A stretch of 64,000 nt of DNA from Paeniglutamicibacter kerguelensis. GTDB lineage: Bacteria > Actinomycetota > Actinomycetes > Actinomycetales > Micrococcaceae. Shown here piece by piece: positions 22,968 through 31,282 of this stretch (position 1 is its first letter; every line of letters starts with the position of its first letter). The position numbers and the translations under genes are program-made. The notes below the pieces were generated by a model. The model saw only the letters and a program-made list of their open reading frames with translations, did not search any database and was not told where the DNA came from. The stretch is from positions 3,906,001 through 3,970,000 of the forward strand of contig NZ_JAGIOF010000001.1 in assembly GCF_017876535.1 (NCBI RefSeq), written 5' to 3'.

Positions 22968-24701
22968 TTAGGCCACCTCCTCCACTGCCAGCTGCGATGT
23001 CACGATTTCTTGGTAGGTTTCCGATGACTCAAGCAGTTCCTCGTGGGTTCCGCGGGCGACGATTTCGCCGTGGTCCAACACCAGGATCTGGTCGGCCCCG
23101 GTGATCGTGGAAACGCGCTGGGCAACGATGATGACCGCCGCGTCCCGGGTCGGTTCCCGAAGGGCGGAGCGCAAACGCGCGTCGGTTGCCACGTCGAGCG
23201 CGGAGAACGAATCGTCAAAGAGGTAGATCTCCGGCTTTGCCGCAAGCGCACGGGCAATGCACAAACGCTGGCGCTGGCCACCGGAAACGTTGGTGCCGCC
23301 CTGCGAGATCCGGCCTTCAAGGCCGTCCTCGCGCGCCGAGACAAACTCGTGGGCCTGGGCAACGTCGAGCGCCGCCCAGAGTTCCTCGTCGGTGGCCGTG
23401 TCGGCGCCGAAACGCAGGTTGCTCGCCACGGTTCCGGAGAACAGGTACGGGCGTTGCGGGACGGTGGCGACGCTGTTGGACAGCTGTGCACGGGTCAGTT
23501 CGGTGACGGGTGCGCCGCCAACCAGCACCTGGCCTTCGCCGGCGTCGTAGAGGCGCGGGATCAGGTTCAACAGGGTGGATTTGCCCGAACCGGTCGATCC
23601 GATGATTGCGGTGGTTTCGCCGCGCTTGGCGGTGAAGGACACGTTGTTGAGCACCGGGGCCTCGGCTCCCGGGTAGCCGAAGGTCACGTTGCGGAATTCA
23701 ACGGTTCCCGGGGCGGTCATGTCCGTAATGTGGTCGGTCTGGTCCATCAGGCTTGGCTCGAGGGTGACGACCTCGTTGATGCGCTCGGCGCACACGATGG
23801 CGCGCGGGATCATCATGGCCATAAAGGTACCCATCATGACCGCCATGAGGATCTGCAGCAGGTACTGCAGGAAAGCGGTCAGCGCACCGATCTGCATTTC
23901 ACCGGTGTCGACACGGTGTCCGCCGAACCAGAGGACAGAGGCCGTGGCGATGTGCAGGATCATACCGATCAGAGGGAACATCAGCACAAAGAGGTTGCCG
24001 ACCTTCACGCCCACGCGGGTGAGCTTGGCGTTGGCGTCCTCGAAACGTTCGGTTTCGTGGGGCTCGCGCACGAAGGCGCGCACCACGCGGATGCCGGTGA
24101 TCTGCTCGCGCAGCACCCCGTTGATGCTGTCGATGCGGTCCTGCATCTGGCGGAAGAGCGGCATCAGGAAGAACACGAGCGTGCCCACCACGGCGATGAG
24201 TACGGGCACCGAGACCCACACCAGCCAGGAGAGTCCGACGTCTTCGCGTACGGCCATGATGATGCCGCCGATGCACATGATCGGCGCCGAAACCATGAAG
24301 TTCAGTCCCATCAGAACGAGCATCTGTACCTGCTGCACGTCGTTGGTGCCTCGGGTGATCAGCGTTGCGGCACCGAACTTGTTGACGTCCTGTGCGGAGA
24401 ACGAAGTGACGGAGTCAAACACGGAGTGGCGCAGGTCCCGGCCGATGGCCATGGCCGTTTTTGCGCCGAAATAGACGGCGGCAATGGCCGTGATGACCTG
24501 GACGAATGCGACGGCGAGCATGACGCCGCCGGTGCGCCAGATGAAGTCGGTGTCGCCCTTGACCACACCGGTGTCAATGATGCGTGCATTGAGGCTTGGC
24601 AGGAACAAAGTGGCGATCGTGGTTGCCAGCTGGAAGAACAGCACGGCAACGATCCACCCCTTGTAGGGCTTTGAGTATCTGAGTATGAGTTTTAAGAGCA
24701 T
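22968..24701 (-). CDS. ABC exporter half-transporter, permease-ATPase (first subunit)
   Basis: A 577-residue half-transporter. The membrane domain (about 10-310) is followed by an ATPase domain with Walker A IGSTGSGKSTLLNL, canonical signature VSGGQRQRLCIARAL, and Walker B IYLFDDSFSALD, in which the usual catalytic Glu is Asp; the H-loop is replaced by IIVAQRVSTI. Asp for Glu here plus the degenerate signature in the partner gives one inactive and one active ATP site, as in known heterodimeric exporters. It is first in the two-gene operon, and its promoter region is shared with the divergent peroxiredoxin gene. Confidence 0.92.
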   Translation of the reverse strand: MLLKLILRYSKPYKGWIVAVLFFQLATTIATLFLPSLNARIIDTGVVKGDTDFIWRTGGVMLAVAFVQVITAIAAVYFGAKTAMAIGRDLRHSVFDSVTSFSAQDVNKFGAATLITRGTNDVQQVQMLVLMGLNFMVSAPIMCIGGIIMAVREDVGLSWLVWVSVPVLIAVVGTLVFFLMPLFRQMQDRIDSINGVLREQITGIRVVRAFVREPHETERFEDANAKLTRVGVKVGNLFVLMFPLIGMILHIATASVLWFGGHRVDTGEMQIGALTAFLQYLLQILMAVMMGTFMAMMIPRAIVCAERINEVVTLEPSLMDQTDHITDMTAPGTVEFRNVTFGYPGAEAPVLNNVSFTAKRGETTAIIGSTGSGKSTLLNLIPRLYDAGEGQVLVGGAPVTELTRAQLSNSVATVPQRPYLFSGTVASNLRFGADTATDEELWAALDVAQAHEFVSAREDGLEGRISQGGTNVSGGQRQRLCIARALAAKPEIYLFDDSFSALDVATDARLRSALREPTRDAAVIIVAQRVSTITGADQILVLDHGEIVARGTHEELLESSETYQEIVTSQLAVEEVA

Positions 24702-24992
24702 CTAGTGGGTGTCCTCATGGTGTTAGCTTCACAAAGGGCCGGTGGCTCCGGGCTTTGATTTAGCGGTCCGGCGGTGGTTCTCGGCCGAAGCATTGGCCAC
24801 TCTACACTCGATCGCCCATGCGTTGACCCTCCCTGGGGGTGATTTTTGCGCTACCGCCTACATCATTTGGAGTATCGCCCGGCCAACGGTGTCGTGCATT
24901 CAATTCACCGTCATCCACTACCTGTTGGATGGACCACAAATCCCCTAGGATGAAAATGCAATACCACCATGCGAAAATGAATGGAGTTCTTT

Positions 24993-25469
24993 GTGTCGGA
25001 CCTTTCAACACCTTTGACAGTCGGCGAGCGCGCGCCCGAATTTTCCTTGGCCGATGCGCGAGGCAACAAGATTTCGCTTTCCGACTACGCCGGCAAAAAT
25101 GTCGTTGTGTATTTCTACCCGAAGGCAGCCACCCCAGGGTGCACCACCGAGGCCTGCGATTTCCGCGACAACCTCAATTCGTTGCGCTCGGCAGGCTACG
25201 AAGTACTGGGTATCTCCCCCGACCAGGGTGAGGCCCTCGCGTCCTTTGCTGAGGCGGAATCCCTGAATTTCCCATTGCTGTCCGACCCCGACCTCGCCGT
25301 CACCAAGGCCTACGGCTCCTTCGGTGAAAAGGAAGTCAACGGCAACCAAGTCGAAGGCCTACTGCGCAGCACCGTCGTGGTCGGTCCCGACGGCAGGGTC
25401 ACTCTGGCCGAGTACAAGGTCGCTGCCAGTGGGCACGTTGCCCGGTTGCGTGAAGAGCTAGGCGTTTAG
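24993..25469 (+). CDS. bcp: Thioredoxin-dependent peroxiredoxin, BCP/PrxQ type
   Basis: A 158-residue peroxiredoxin that reduces H2O2 and organic hydroperoxides. The AhpC/TSA fold has NVVVYFYPKAATPGCTTEAC; peroxidatic Cys50 and resolving Cys55 are five residues apart, the helix-alpha2 atypical two-Cys arrangement of PrxQ. The C-terminal part RSTVVVGPDGRVTLAEYKV is typical. GTG 24993 is chosen because GGAG lies six bases upstream; an ATG four codons earlier contains the ribosome site. It is divergent from the ABC exporter and convergent with the membrane protein at 25511. Confidence 0.93.
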   Translation: MSDLSTPLTVGERAPEFSLADARGNKISLSDYAGKNVVVYFYPKAATPGCTTEACDFRDNLNSLRSAGYEVLGISPDQGEALASFAEAESLNFPLLSDPDLAVTKAYGSFGEKEVNGNQVEGLLRSTVVVGPDGRVTLAEYKVAASGHVARLREELGV

Positions 25470-25510
25470 CCGGCCCGCGGTAACTACACGGACGGGCGGC
25501 CGGGGCGGAT

Positions 25511-26119
25511 TCAAAGCGCCTCGGGCCGTCCTGCCGACCACGTAGGTTCGATGACCTGCGGATTTCCACCAAGTCGAAGGCAGCTGGCCAGCTCCGAAAG
25601 CTGTCTGCGCTCCGCCTCGGTCCATGTCTCGACGGCGCGCACCGTACCGTCGATCAGTGTCACCCAAAGTTGTTCCCGGTGACGCTCATCTTCGCCGTCG
25701 TCGTCCCAAGCGACATATCTGATCTTCGCCGAGTTCAGCGGGACCGTGAACAAGCTGCCCATGGTGCGTTCAAAGACCAGGCCCATCTCATAAACGTGGG
25801 CCAAGAGCATTCCACGCACCCCAACTCGGTACTTGTGCACGAGATCCCGGGCGAAGATCGCCATCAGGCTTAGGCCAACGACCCCCAGAGCCAGGACGAC
25901 CACCCATAGTTCAAGGGCTTGCGGATGCCATCTGGCAAGAAACAAGACGCTGGCGGTTGTCACGATGGCACCCACGATCATGCCAACCACGTCGTTGGTG
26001 CGTGACTTCTTGTCCTCTTCCTTGTTCAGGCGGAGAGTCGTTCTCCAATTACCCAAATCCGCGGCCATGGCTTGCTCGTGCGCGCGGATCGTCGAACTCC
26101 ATCCTTGGATGGTACTCAT
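25511..26119 (-). CDS. Two-helix membrane protein, function unknown
   Basis: A 202-residue protein. An N-terminal soluble helix (1-40, with Lys/Glu-rich NKEEDKKSRTND) precedes two transmembrane segments (about 42-62 VVGMIVGAIVTTASVLFLA and 68-88 ELWVVVLALGVVGLSLMAIFA). A cytoplasmic domain with alternating beta strands (MLLAHVYEMGLVFERT…QLWVTLIDGTVRAVETW) follows. It resembles PH-like or YcxB-like sensory membrane proteins, but I do not recognise a family. The 3' end faces the peroxiredoxin gene. Confidence 0.65.
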   Translation of the reverse strand: MSTIQGWSSTIRAHEQAMAADLGNWRTTLRLNKEEDKKSRTNDVVGMIVGAIVTTASVLFLARWHPQALELWVVVLALGVVGLSLMAIFARDLVHKYRVGVRGMLLAHVYEMGLVFERTMGSLFTVPLNSAKIRYVAWDDDGEDERHREQLWVTLIDGTVRAVETWTEAERRQLSELASCLRLGGNPQVIEPTWSAGRPEAL

Positions 26120-26499
26120 GACGGATCGAGGTTCGAGGACGTGCAGTGAAGGGGGATGAACATTGCTGGCGGCAGTAGCTTGCTCATGCTGCGAGGCTAG
26201 CAGGGCCGGGCATAAAAGTATCCGGCCCTTGGCAGTGAATTCTTAATACCTCGGGGCAATCGTGGTCCGGCGTTCCTCAAGATGGTCGATCGTGGCTGCG
26301 CCCGGCGCCAATACCCCTTTGGATATCCCCGTGCCCGCGTTGGTAGTCAACAACGCGGGCACGGGGATCCGATTGGCGCGGGGCACGTGCGCTGCATCTG
26401 CCGGACTTGCGCGTGTCTGGGTTACTTTTCCGAACCCCATTAGGCAAGACTCTTGCTAGGCAACCCCACTGTCCAGTCCCCCGCAGGAGCGTGTCGCAG
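26120..26499. other. 380-bp divergent intergenic region with a large hairpin
   Basis: It contains a perfect 18-bp inverted repeat (26335-26352 with 26361-26378, loop of eight). No gene was recognised. The lipoprotein promoter should lie between 26380 and 26480. Confidence 0.6.
26335..26378. repeat. 18-bp perfect inverted repeat (hairpin)
   Basis: ATCCCCGTGCCCGCGTTG pairs perfectly with 26361-26378 around GTAGTCAA. There is no T-tract on either side, and it lies between divergent genes, so it does not look like an ordinary terminator. Confidence 0.85.
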
Positions 26500-27807
26500 A
26501 TGAAGAAACAGTCATTGGTGGGCCGTCTTTGCCTCCTCGGGCTCGGCGCCCTGTTGCTGCCCGCGTGCACCACCCTGACCACCCCGGACGGCGCCACCAC
26601 CCCGGCTCCCGCCTCGGGCTCCGCAGTGCTCTCCCCTCCATCACCGGGGCCCTCGGCACTGCGCGTGCCAGGACTCAAATGGCCCGAGGACCCGGACTTC
26701 ATTGACACCCGGCTCAATCTCGGGGACGCCGTGGCTGCGCGGCCCGGCACGGATTACCGGAAGGAGTACAACACGCAGGACCTTGCAAAGGACGGCCGGG
26801 TCCTGGTTCCCTTTGCCTTGACTGAACAGGGGTCGCTGGTTGGGTCCACCGGCAAACAGGAAGACTACGAACACGTACTCGACGCCCTGTCCGCCACTGA
26901 CAGTGTAGGAACCTACGCCGGCGGGAAGTTCACGCCATTCACCACCGCGGGTGCCGACACCAAGGCACGCAAGCCGAATTTCGTTGCGGGCGGTTCCGCA
27001 ACGGAGGCGGGAACCGTGTGGGCGGAACTCGATGAAGATTCGTTCATGGAAGGCACCTGGAAAATCATGGGCGTTCCCGCGGGCCAGAAGACGGCGAGGG
27101 TGCTGTCCACCTCGAAGGAGGCCTCGGTTCCGGCAGACTCGCCAATGGCGTTCGTCATGCCGGTGCCCATCATTGCCAACGACCGCGCCTATTGGCATGT
27201 GGCATTCCCCGCCGACACCGCCAGGGGCTACGAAGCGCGGGTCCTGTCGGCCCCGCTGGAGGGCGGGAAGGACCTTCGGGTCGAGCGCACGCAGGCGTAC
27301 GCACCGGCGAACTTTGGCTCTGACGTTGCGGTCCTTGGCACCGAGCACACGGGCAGCGAGTTCGCCGACAACAAGAGCACCTCGCTGATTGAATCCAGCC
27401 ACGGTGACGTCGATCTGGTCCGCATCTCGGCGTCGGCACCGGAGGGCAGCTCCTTGGAATCGCTGGGCGCCGATGGAAACATCTTCAGCTTTACCTATCT
27501 GGGCGACTTCTACATCGCGAACACCACCTCCGGAAAGGTCGTCGCAATCCCCCTGCCGGGCACGACGCATGTGGCGAATGTCGCGCATTGCGGCGACCGC
27601 GCCACGTGGTCTTTTGTCGACCAGAATTCCAGTCCCGCGGAATCACGCTATGTGTACAACGCCCTGGACGCCTCGCTGCGGGTGCTCACCGACCCGGCAT
27701 TCACCGGCACCGCCCAGTGCGGCGGTGACTACCTCTCCTGGGGTGTCAGCGGATCAATCGGGGGCAATCCCGCCGTCTGGGATGTGGTGACCCGATGGGA
27801 AAACTAG
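26500..27807 (+). CDS. Secreted lipoprotein, paralogue 1, probable beta-propeller
   Basis: A 435-residue protein. The lipoprotein signal MKKQSLVGRLCLLGLGALLLPAC has the lipobox Cys at 23, followed by a Thr/Pro/Ser-rich linker (24-65). The mature part has repeated blocks of the form YVGxxFxPFxTxG, GTVWAE, WKIMGVPAG, RVLST, FSFTYLGDFYIAN and ends with the strongly conserved CGGDYLSWGVSGSIGGNPAVWDVVTRWEN. Repeats and spacing suggest a propeller-like extracellular domain. It is 35 bases from a clear paralogue downstream, so the two form an operon. No known family could be named. Confidence 0.75.
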   Translation: MKKQSLVGRLCLLGLGALLLPACTTLTTPDGATTPAPASGSAVLSPPSPGPSALRVPGLKWPEDPDFIDTRLNLGDAVAARPGTDYRKEYNTQDLAKDGRVLVPFALTEQGSLVGSTGKQEDYEHVLDALSATDSVGTYAGGKFTPFTTAGADTKARKPNFVAGGSATEAGTVWAELDEDSFMEGTWKIMGVPAGQKTARVLSTSKEASVPADSPMAFVMPVPIIANDRAYWHVAFPADTARGYEARVLSAPLEGGKDLRVERTQAYAPANFGSDVAVLGTEHTGSEFADNKSTSLIESSHGDVDLVRISASAPEGSSLESLGADGNIFSFTYLGDFYIANTTSGKVVAIPLPGTTHVANVAHCGDRATWSFVDQNSSPAESRYVYNALDASLRVLTDPAFTGTAQCGGDYLSWGVSGSIGGNPAVWDVVTRWEN

Positions 27808-27842
27808 ACGGGTCGTCACCAACCGCACCAATAAGGAGCAGC

Positions 27843-29189
27843 ATGCACGGCACTTTCCGCACCCTCTTCACCCTTGGAGCTGCCTGCGCGGCGATGTCCC
27901 TCGGCCTCACGGGCTGCACCCCGCTGACCCAACCTTCCGGCGCTGGCAGCACCCCGCCGTCCAGCAAGTCCGCACAGCCGGTGTCACCCGAGTTCGCACT
28001 GGTGTGGGCAGACGGAACCGAGGTCGCCGCCAATGAGCGAAGCATCGACGAGGCCCGTGAAGCAACCAAGGACAAGGACTTCACCGAAGTATTCTCGACT
28101 GTTGACATGAAGACGGCTGAAACGGCCTTCGTGCCATTGGGAGTGGAAGCCTCGGGCACCCCGGTGGGTCTTCATGGAACCCGCCTGTCGGAGGAGGAAT
28201 TCGAGGAGACCGGGAATCGAATCGATCCTGAATCCATGCAGATCGGGCGCTACGTGGGGAAGTCATTTGAACCCTTCGCCACTTCGGGAGCGTTGAAGAA
28301 AAAGTACATCCCGCACGGCATCACCAGCATTTCGGTCACCGACGCCGGGATCATTTGGAGCGAAAACTTTTCCAGGGATCCTGAAACCGGTGGATGGAGG
28401 ATCCTTGGAGTCTCCCCGGGAACCACCGATGTCCGGGTTCTGGCAACGCAGACGCCGCTAGACGGCCAAGAAACTGGCTGGGATCCCCAAACCGTCTCCG
28501 ACCCAATCCTTGTGAACGAACGCGTCTACTGGAACAGCTTCCAACCCCACGATGCCGAAGGATCAGCCGTCTACAAAATGCTGTCCGTCGACTTCAAGAA
28601 ACCCGCCGCAATGCGCGAAGAACTCGGACCGGATGGCGCCGACCGCCAATTGGATGGGGAAAACCTGTACACCTGGGGAGATGGTCTGGCTTCCGTTGCC
28701 GAAGTCCAGGACGACAGCGACCTCGGAATCTCCCAGACGGTCAGCGCCTACCTCCCGGGAGAAGAACGGCGGGAAATCCTGCATCTGGAGCGTTTGGAGC
28801 CCCTGAAAGAAGAGGACACCGACGACACGTCACGAATGGCGCTACGGGGCTCCGATGGGCAAGTGCTCTCGGTGGTCCATGGCGGAGACCTGTTCCTCGT
28901 TGATCCGGACACTCGTCAAACAGAACTGTTCCGGGGCCCCGAGCTCTCCCAAGTTGTGGGGGTGACGCACTGCGGGACCCGAATCTCATGGACCTATGCA
29001 CAGGAATCCGAAGACATGCCCACCGAGCGCTACGTGTTTGATCGCGACTCCAATGAACTCACCGTGGTGCCCGATGCGCAGCAGACCGGAGCCGGCTATT
29101 GCACAGGCGACTACATCGGCTGGTCCCCGGTTGGCCCCGAGGGCAGCGGAGCCGACACATGGGACGTCATCACCCGGTGGGCCTCGTAG
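27843..29189 (+). CDS. Secreted lipoprotein, paralogue 2, probable beta-propeller
   Basis: A 448-residue protein with signal MHGTFRTLFTLGAACAAMSLGLTGC (Cys25). Shared blocks with the preceding gene include IGRYVGKSFEPFATSGA, AGIIWSENFS, WRILGVSPGTTDVRVLAT, VHGGDLFLVDPDT and the end CTGDYIGWSPVGPEGSGADTWDVITRWAS. AAGGAG lies five bases before ATG 27843. Tandem duplication with moderate divergence suggests paired or subdivided function on the cell surface. Its last 20 bases overlap the convergent GNAT gene. Confidence 0.75.
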   Translation: MHGTFRTLFTLGAACAAMSLGLTGCTPLTQPSGAGSTPPSSKSAQPVSPEFALVWADGTEVAANERSIDEAREATKDKDFTEVFSTVDMKTAETAFVPLGVEASGTPVGLHGTRLSEEEFEETGNRIDPESMQIGRYVGKSFEPFATSGALKKKYIPHGITSISVTDAGIIWSENFSRDPETGGWRILGVSPGTTDVRVLATQTPLDGQETGWDPQTVSDPILVNERVYWNSFQPHDAEGSAVYKMLSVDFKKPAAMREELGPDGADRQLDGENLYTWGDGLASVAEVQDDSDLGISQTVSAYLPGEERREILHLERLEPLKEEDTDDTSRMALRGSDGQVLSVVHGGDLFLVDPDTRQTELFRGPELSQVVGVTHCGTRISWTYAQESEDMPTERYVFDRDSNELTVVPDAQQTGAGYCTGDYIGWSPVGPEGSGADTWDVITRWAS

Positions 29190-29646
29190 ATTCGGCAACG
29201 CTCACGGTGGCCACCTCGTAAAACGGGTGCGCAGCGGTGTCGTTGTGCTCGTTGGCGTTGAAGCCCAGCCGCGCATAGAACTCGACGGCGCCCACGGAGG
29301 ACTGCCATTCCATCCAGTACACATCCGGCCGCTCGGCCGCCCACAGCCGGGCCCGCTCAAACAGCGCCCGGCCAATGCCCGAACGGCGCTGCCCCTCAAC
29401 CACAAACAGGTCATGGAGCCGGGCGGCCCTCCTGCGGGCCCGGATGGTGGGACCGCGGTCCTGGACGGCGGCGTTGCCCACCAGCTCGCCATCGAGTTCG
29501 GCAACAAAAATCCCGTGGAACGGGTCCTTCAGCAGGGCCGCAATGTTCGCCTTGCTCTGTTCCAGGTCCAGGTCCATCGCTTCAACCATCACCGCCAGCG
29601 CCGGGACATCGCCGGGCACGGCCGGACGGACCAGATAGGAGCTCAT
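29170..29646 (-). CDS. GNAT-family N-acetyltransferase
   Basis: A 158-residue acetyltransferase starting MSSYLVRPAVPGDVPALAVMVEAM. The acetyl-CoA-binding motif is LHDLFVVEGQRRSGIGRALFERA (R/QxxGxG/A as RRSGIG) near residues 90-112, followed by the VYWMEWQSSVGAVEFYARLGF motif B. The acceptor is unknown. GAGAGG stands about nine bases upstream of ATG 29646; earlier in-frame codons lie in poor sequence. Its 3' end overlaps the lipoprotein gene by 20 bases. Confidence 0.87.
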   Translation of the reverse strand: MSSYLVRPAVPGDVPALAVMVEAMDLDLEQSKANIAALLKDPFHGIFVAELDGELVGNAAVQDRGPTIRARRRAARLHDLFVVEGQRRSGIGRALFERARLWAAERPDVYWMEWQSSVGAVEFYARLGFNANEHNDTAAHPFYEVATVSVAESTRPTG

Positions 29647-29771
29647 GGGTGCGGGCCTCTCGTCATGCGCCGGGCATTGCCCGGTGCGCTCAGCGGTTAA
29701 CAACCAGCGTAGGTGCTCAACCCGTGTTCCGCACCCCCTCATCGGGCCGCGCGGCACAGTCCGGAAGCATG

Positions 29772-29826
29772 AAAAAAACCCGGGCCGCCCCTTCTTGATC
29801 GCCGGAACGAGAGGGAGTGGCCCGGG
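29772..29826 (-). terminator. Terminator of the glyoxylate/allantoin operon
   Basis: The 8-bp GC stem CCCGGGCC/GGCCCGGG (29779-29786 with 29819-29826) carries extra internal pairing. On the minus strand it is followed by a run of seven T (29772-29778), 23 bases after the allB stop. Confidence 0.85.
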
Positions 29827-29848
29827 AAATTTCCGGTGTTACTACGGC

Positions 29849-31246
29849 TTAGATCTCGCCGCGGCGGATCAGCTGGCCCTTGGGGGTCTTGAAGTCGACC
29901 TCGGTGCCGCGGACGAACGTGCGGCGGACCTTGCCGGCCAGCACCTTGCCCTGGTACGGGGAGATCGGGTTCTTGTGGTGCAACTTGTTCACGTCGACCA
30001 CAAAGCTGTCGCCCGGGGCGAAGAACGCGAAGTCGGCGTCGTTGCCCAGCGCGATGGCGCCCTTGTGGTGCAGCCCGGCGATTTCCGCCGGACGGGTGGA
30101 CATCCACTTGAGCACGGTTTCCAGCTTGATGCCGCGGCGCTGCGCCTCGGTCCAGATCAGGGCCAGGCCCAGCTGCAGCGATGCGACGCCGCCCCAGGCC
30201 ACCCCGAAGTCGCCGTTTTCGATGTCCTTCAGATCCAGCGTGGAGGGCGAGTGGTCGGAGACGATGCAGTCGATGACCCCGTCCTCCAGGCCCTTCCAGA
30301 GCAGCTCGCGGTTGGAGGCCTCGCGGATCGGCGGGCAGCACTTGAACGCGGTGGCGCCGTCCGGGATCTCCTCGGCCAGCAGCGTGAGGTAGTGCGGGCA
30401 CGTCTCGACCGTCAGCTTCACGCCGTCGCGCTTGGCCGACGAAATCATGGCCAGCGCGTCGGAGGAGGACAGGTGCAGGATGTGGGCGCGGGCCCCGGTC
30501 CAGCGTGCTCGTTCGATGACCTCCGCGACGGCAACGTTCTCGGCGCCGCGCGGGCGGGAGGCCAGGAAGCGGTCGTAGTGGTCGCCCTCGGCGTTCGGTG
30601 CGCGGTCGATGGCGCGCGAGTCTTCGGCGTGGACAAGCATCATGGAGTCGAACGATGCGATCTCACCCATGTCCTCTTCCATCTCGTCCGGCTCAAGGTA
30701 CGGGAATTCCTCGACGCCCGAGTGCAGCAGGAAGCACTTGAAGCCGAAGACTCCGGCATCGTGCAGCTTGCGCAGGTCGGTCTTGTTGCCCGGGATGGCG
30801 CCGCCCCAGAATCCCACGTCGACGAACGCCTTGGGGCGCGCGGCAGCCTGCTTGAGCTCCAGCGACTCGACGTTGACGGTCGGCGGGATGGAGTTCAGCG
30901 GCATGTCCACGATGGTGGTCACGCCGCCGGCGGCCGCTGCCTTGGTGGCGGACTCGAAGCCTTCCCATTCGGTGCGGCCGGGCTCGTTGACGTGCACGTG
31001 GGTGTCCACGAGGCCGGGGATCAGCACCTCCTCGTCGGTCAGGTCAATGGTCTTCTCGCCACGCAGGTTGTTGCCCAGCGGCTCGATGGCGACGATCTTG
31101 CCGGCGCGGATGCCGACCTCGCGTGCGACGGTGCCTGCGGTGGTGACGATGTGCTCGCCACGAATCACCAGGTCGAAATCGGCACCGGCGCCATGCGCTG
31201 AATCATCGCTTGGCGTCGTGTCCTCGGCGAGCTCTGTGTTGCTCAT
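29849..31246 (-). CDS. allB: Allantoinase
   Basis: A 465-residue cyclic amidohydrolase that opens (S)-allantoin to allantoate in the cytoplasm. Metal ligands: HVH (His83, His85) in DTHVHVNEPGRTEWEGF, carbamylated Lys170 in VFGFKCFLLHSG, then ETCPHY and HILHLSS histidines and Asp in VSDHSPS. The allantoinase-typical EPGRTEWEG separates it from dihydropyrimidinases and DHOases. AAGGA is nine bases before ATG 31246. It is the last gene of the hyi-glxR-gcl-glxK-allB unit, after which the terminator follows. Confidence 0.95.
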   Translation of the reverse strand: MSNTELAEDTTPSDDSAHGAGADFDLVIRGEHIVTTAGTVAREVGIRAGKIVAIEPLGNNLRGEKTIDLTDEEVLIPGLVDTHVHVNEPGRTEWEGFESATKAAAAGGVTTIVDMPLNSIPPTVNVESLELKQAAARPKAFVDVGFWGGAIPGNKTDLRKLHDAGVFGFKCFLLHSGVEEFPYLEPDEMEEDMGEIASFDSMMLVHAEDSRAIDRAPNAEGDHYDRFLASRPRGAENVAVAEVIERARWTGARAHILHLSSSDALAMISSAKRDGVKLTVETCPHYLTLLAEEIPDGATAFKCCPPIREASNRELLWKGLEDGVIDCIVSDHSPSTLDLKDIENGDFGVAWGGVASLQLGLALIWTEAQRRGIKLETVLKWMSTRPAEIAGLHHKGAIALGNDADFAFFAPGDSFVVDVNKLHHKNPISPYQGKVLAGKVRRTFVRGTEVDFKTPKGQLIRRGEI

Positions 31247-31282
31247 GGGATTCATTCCTTACGTTGTTGAGGGTGGTGGGGG

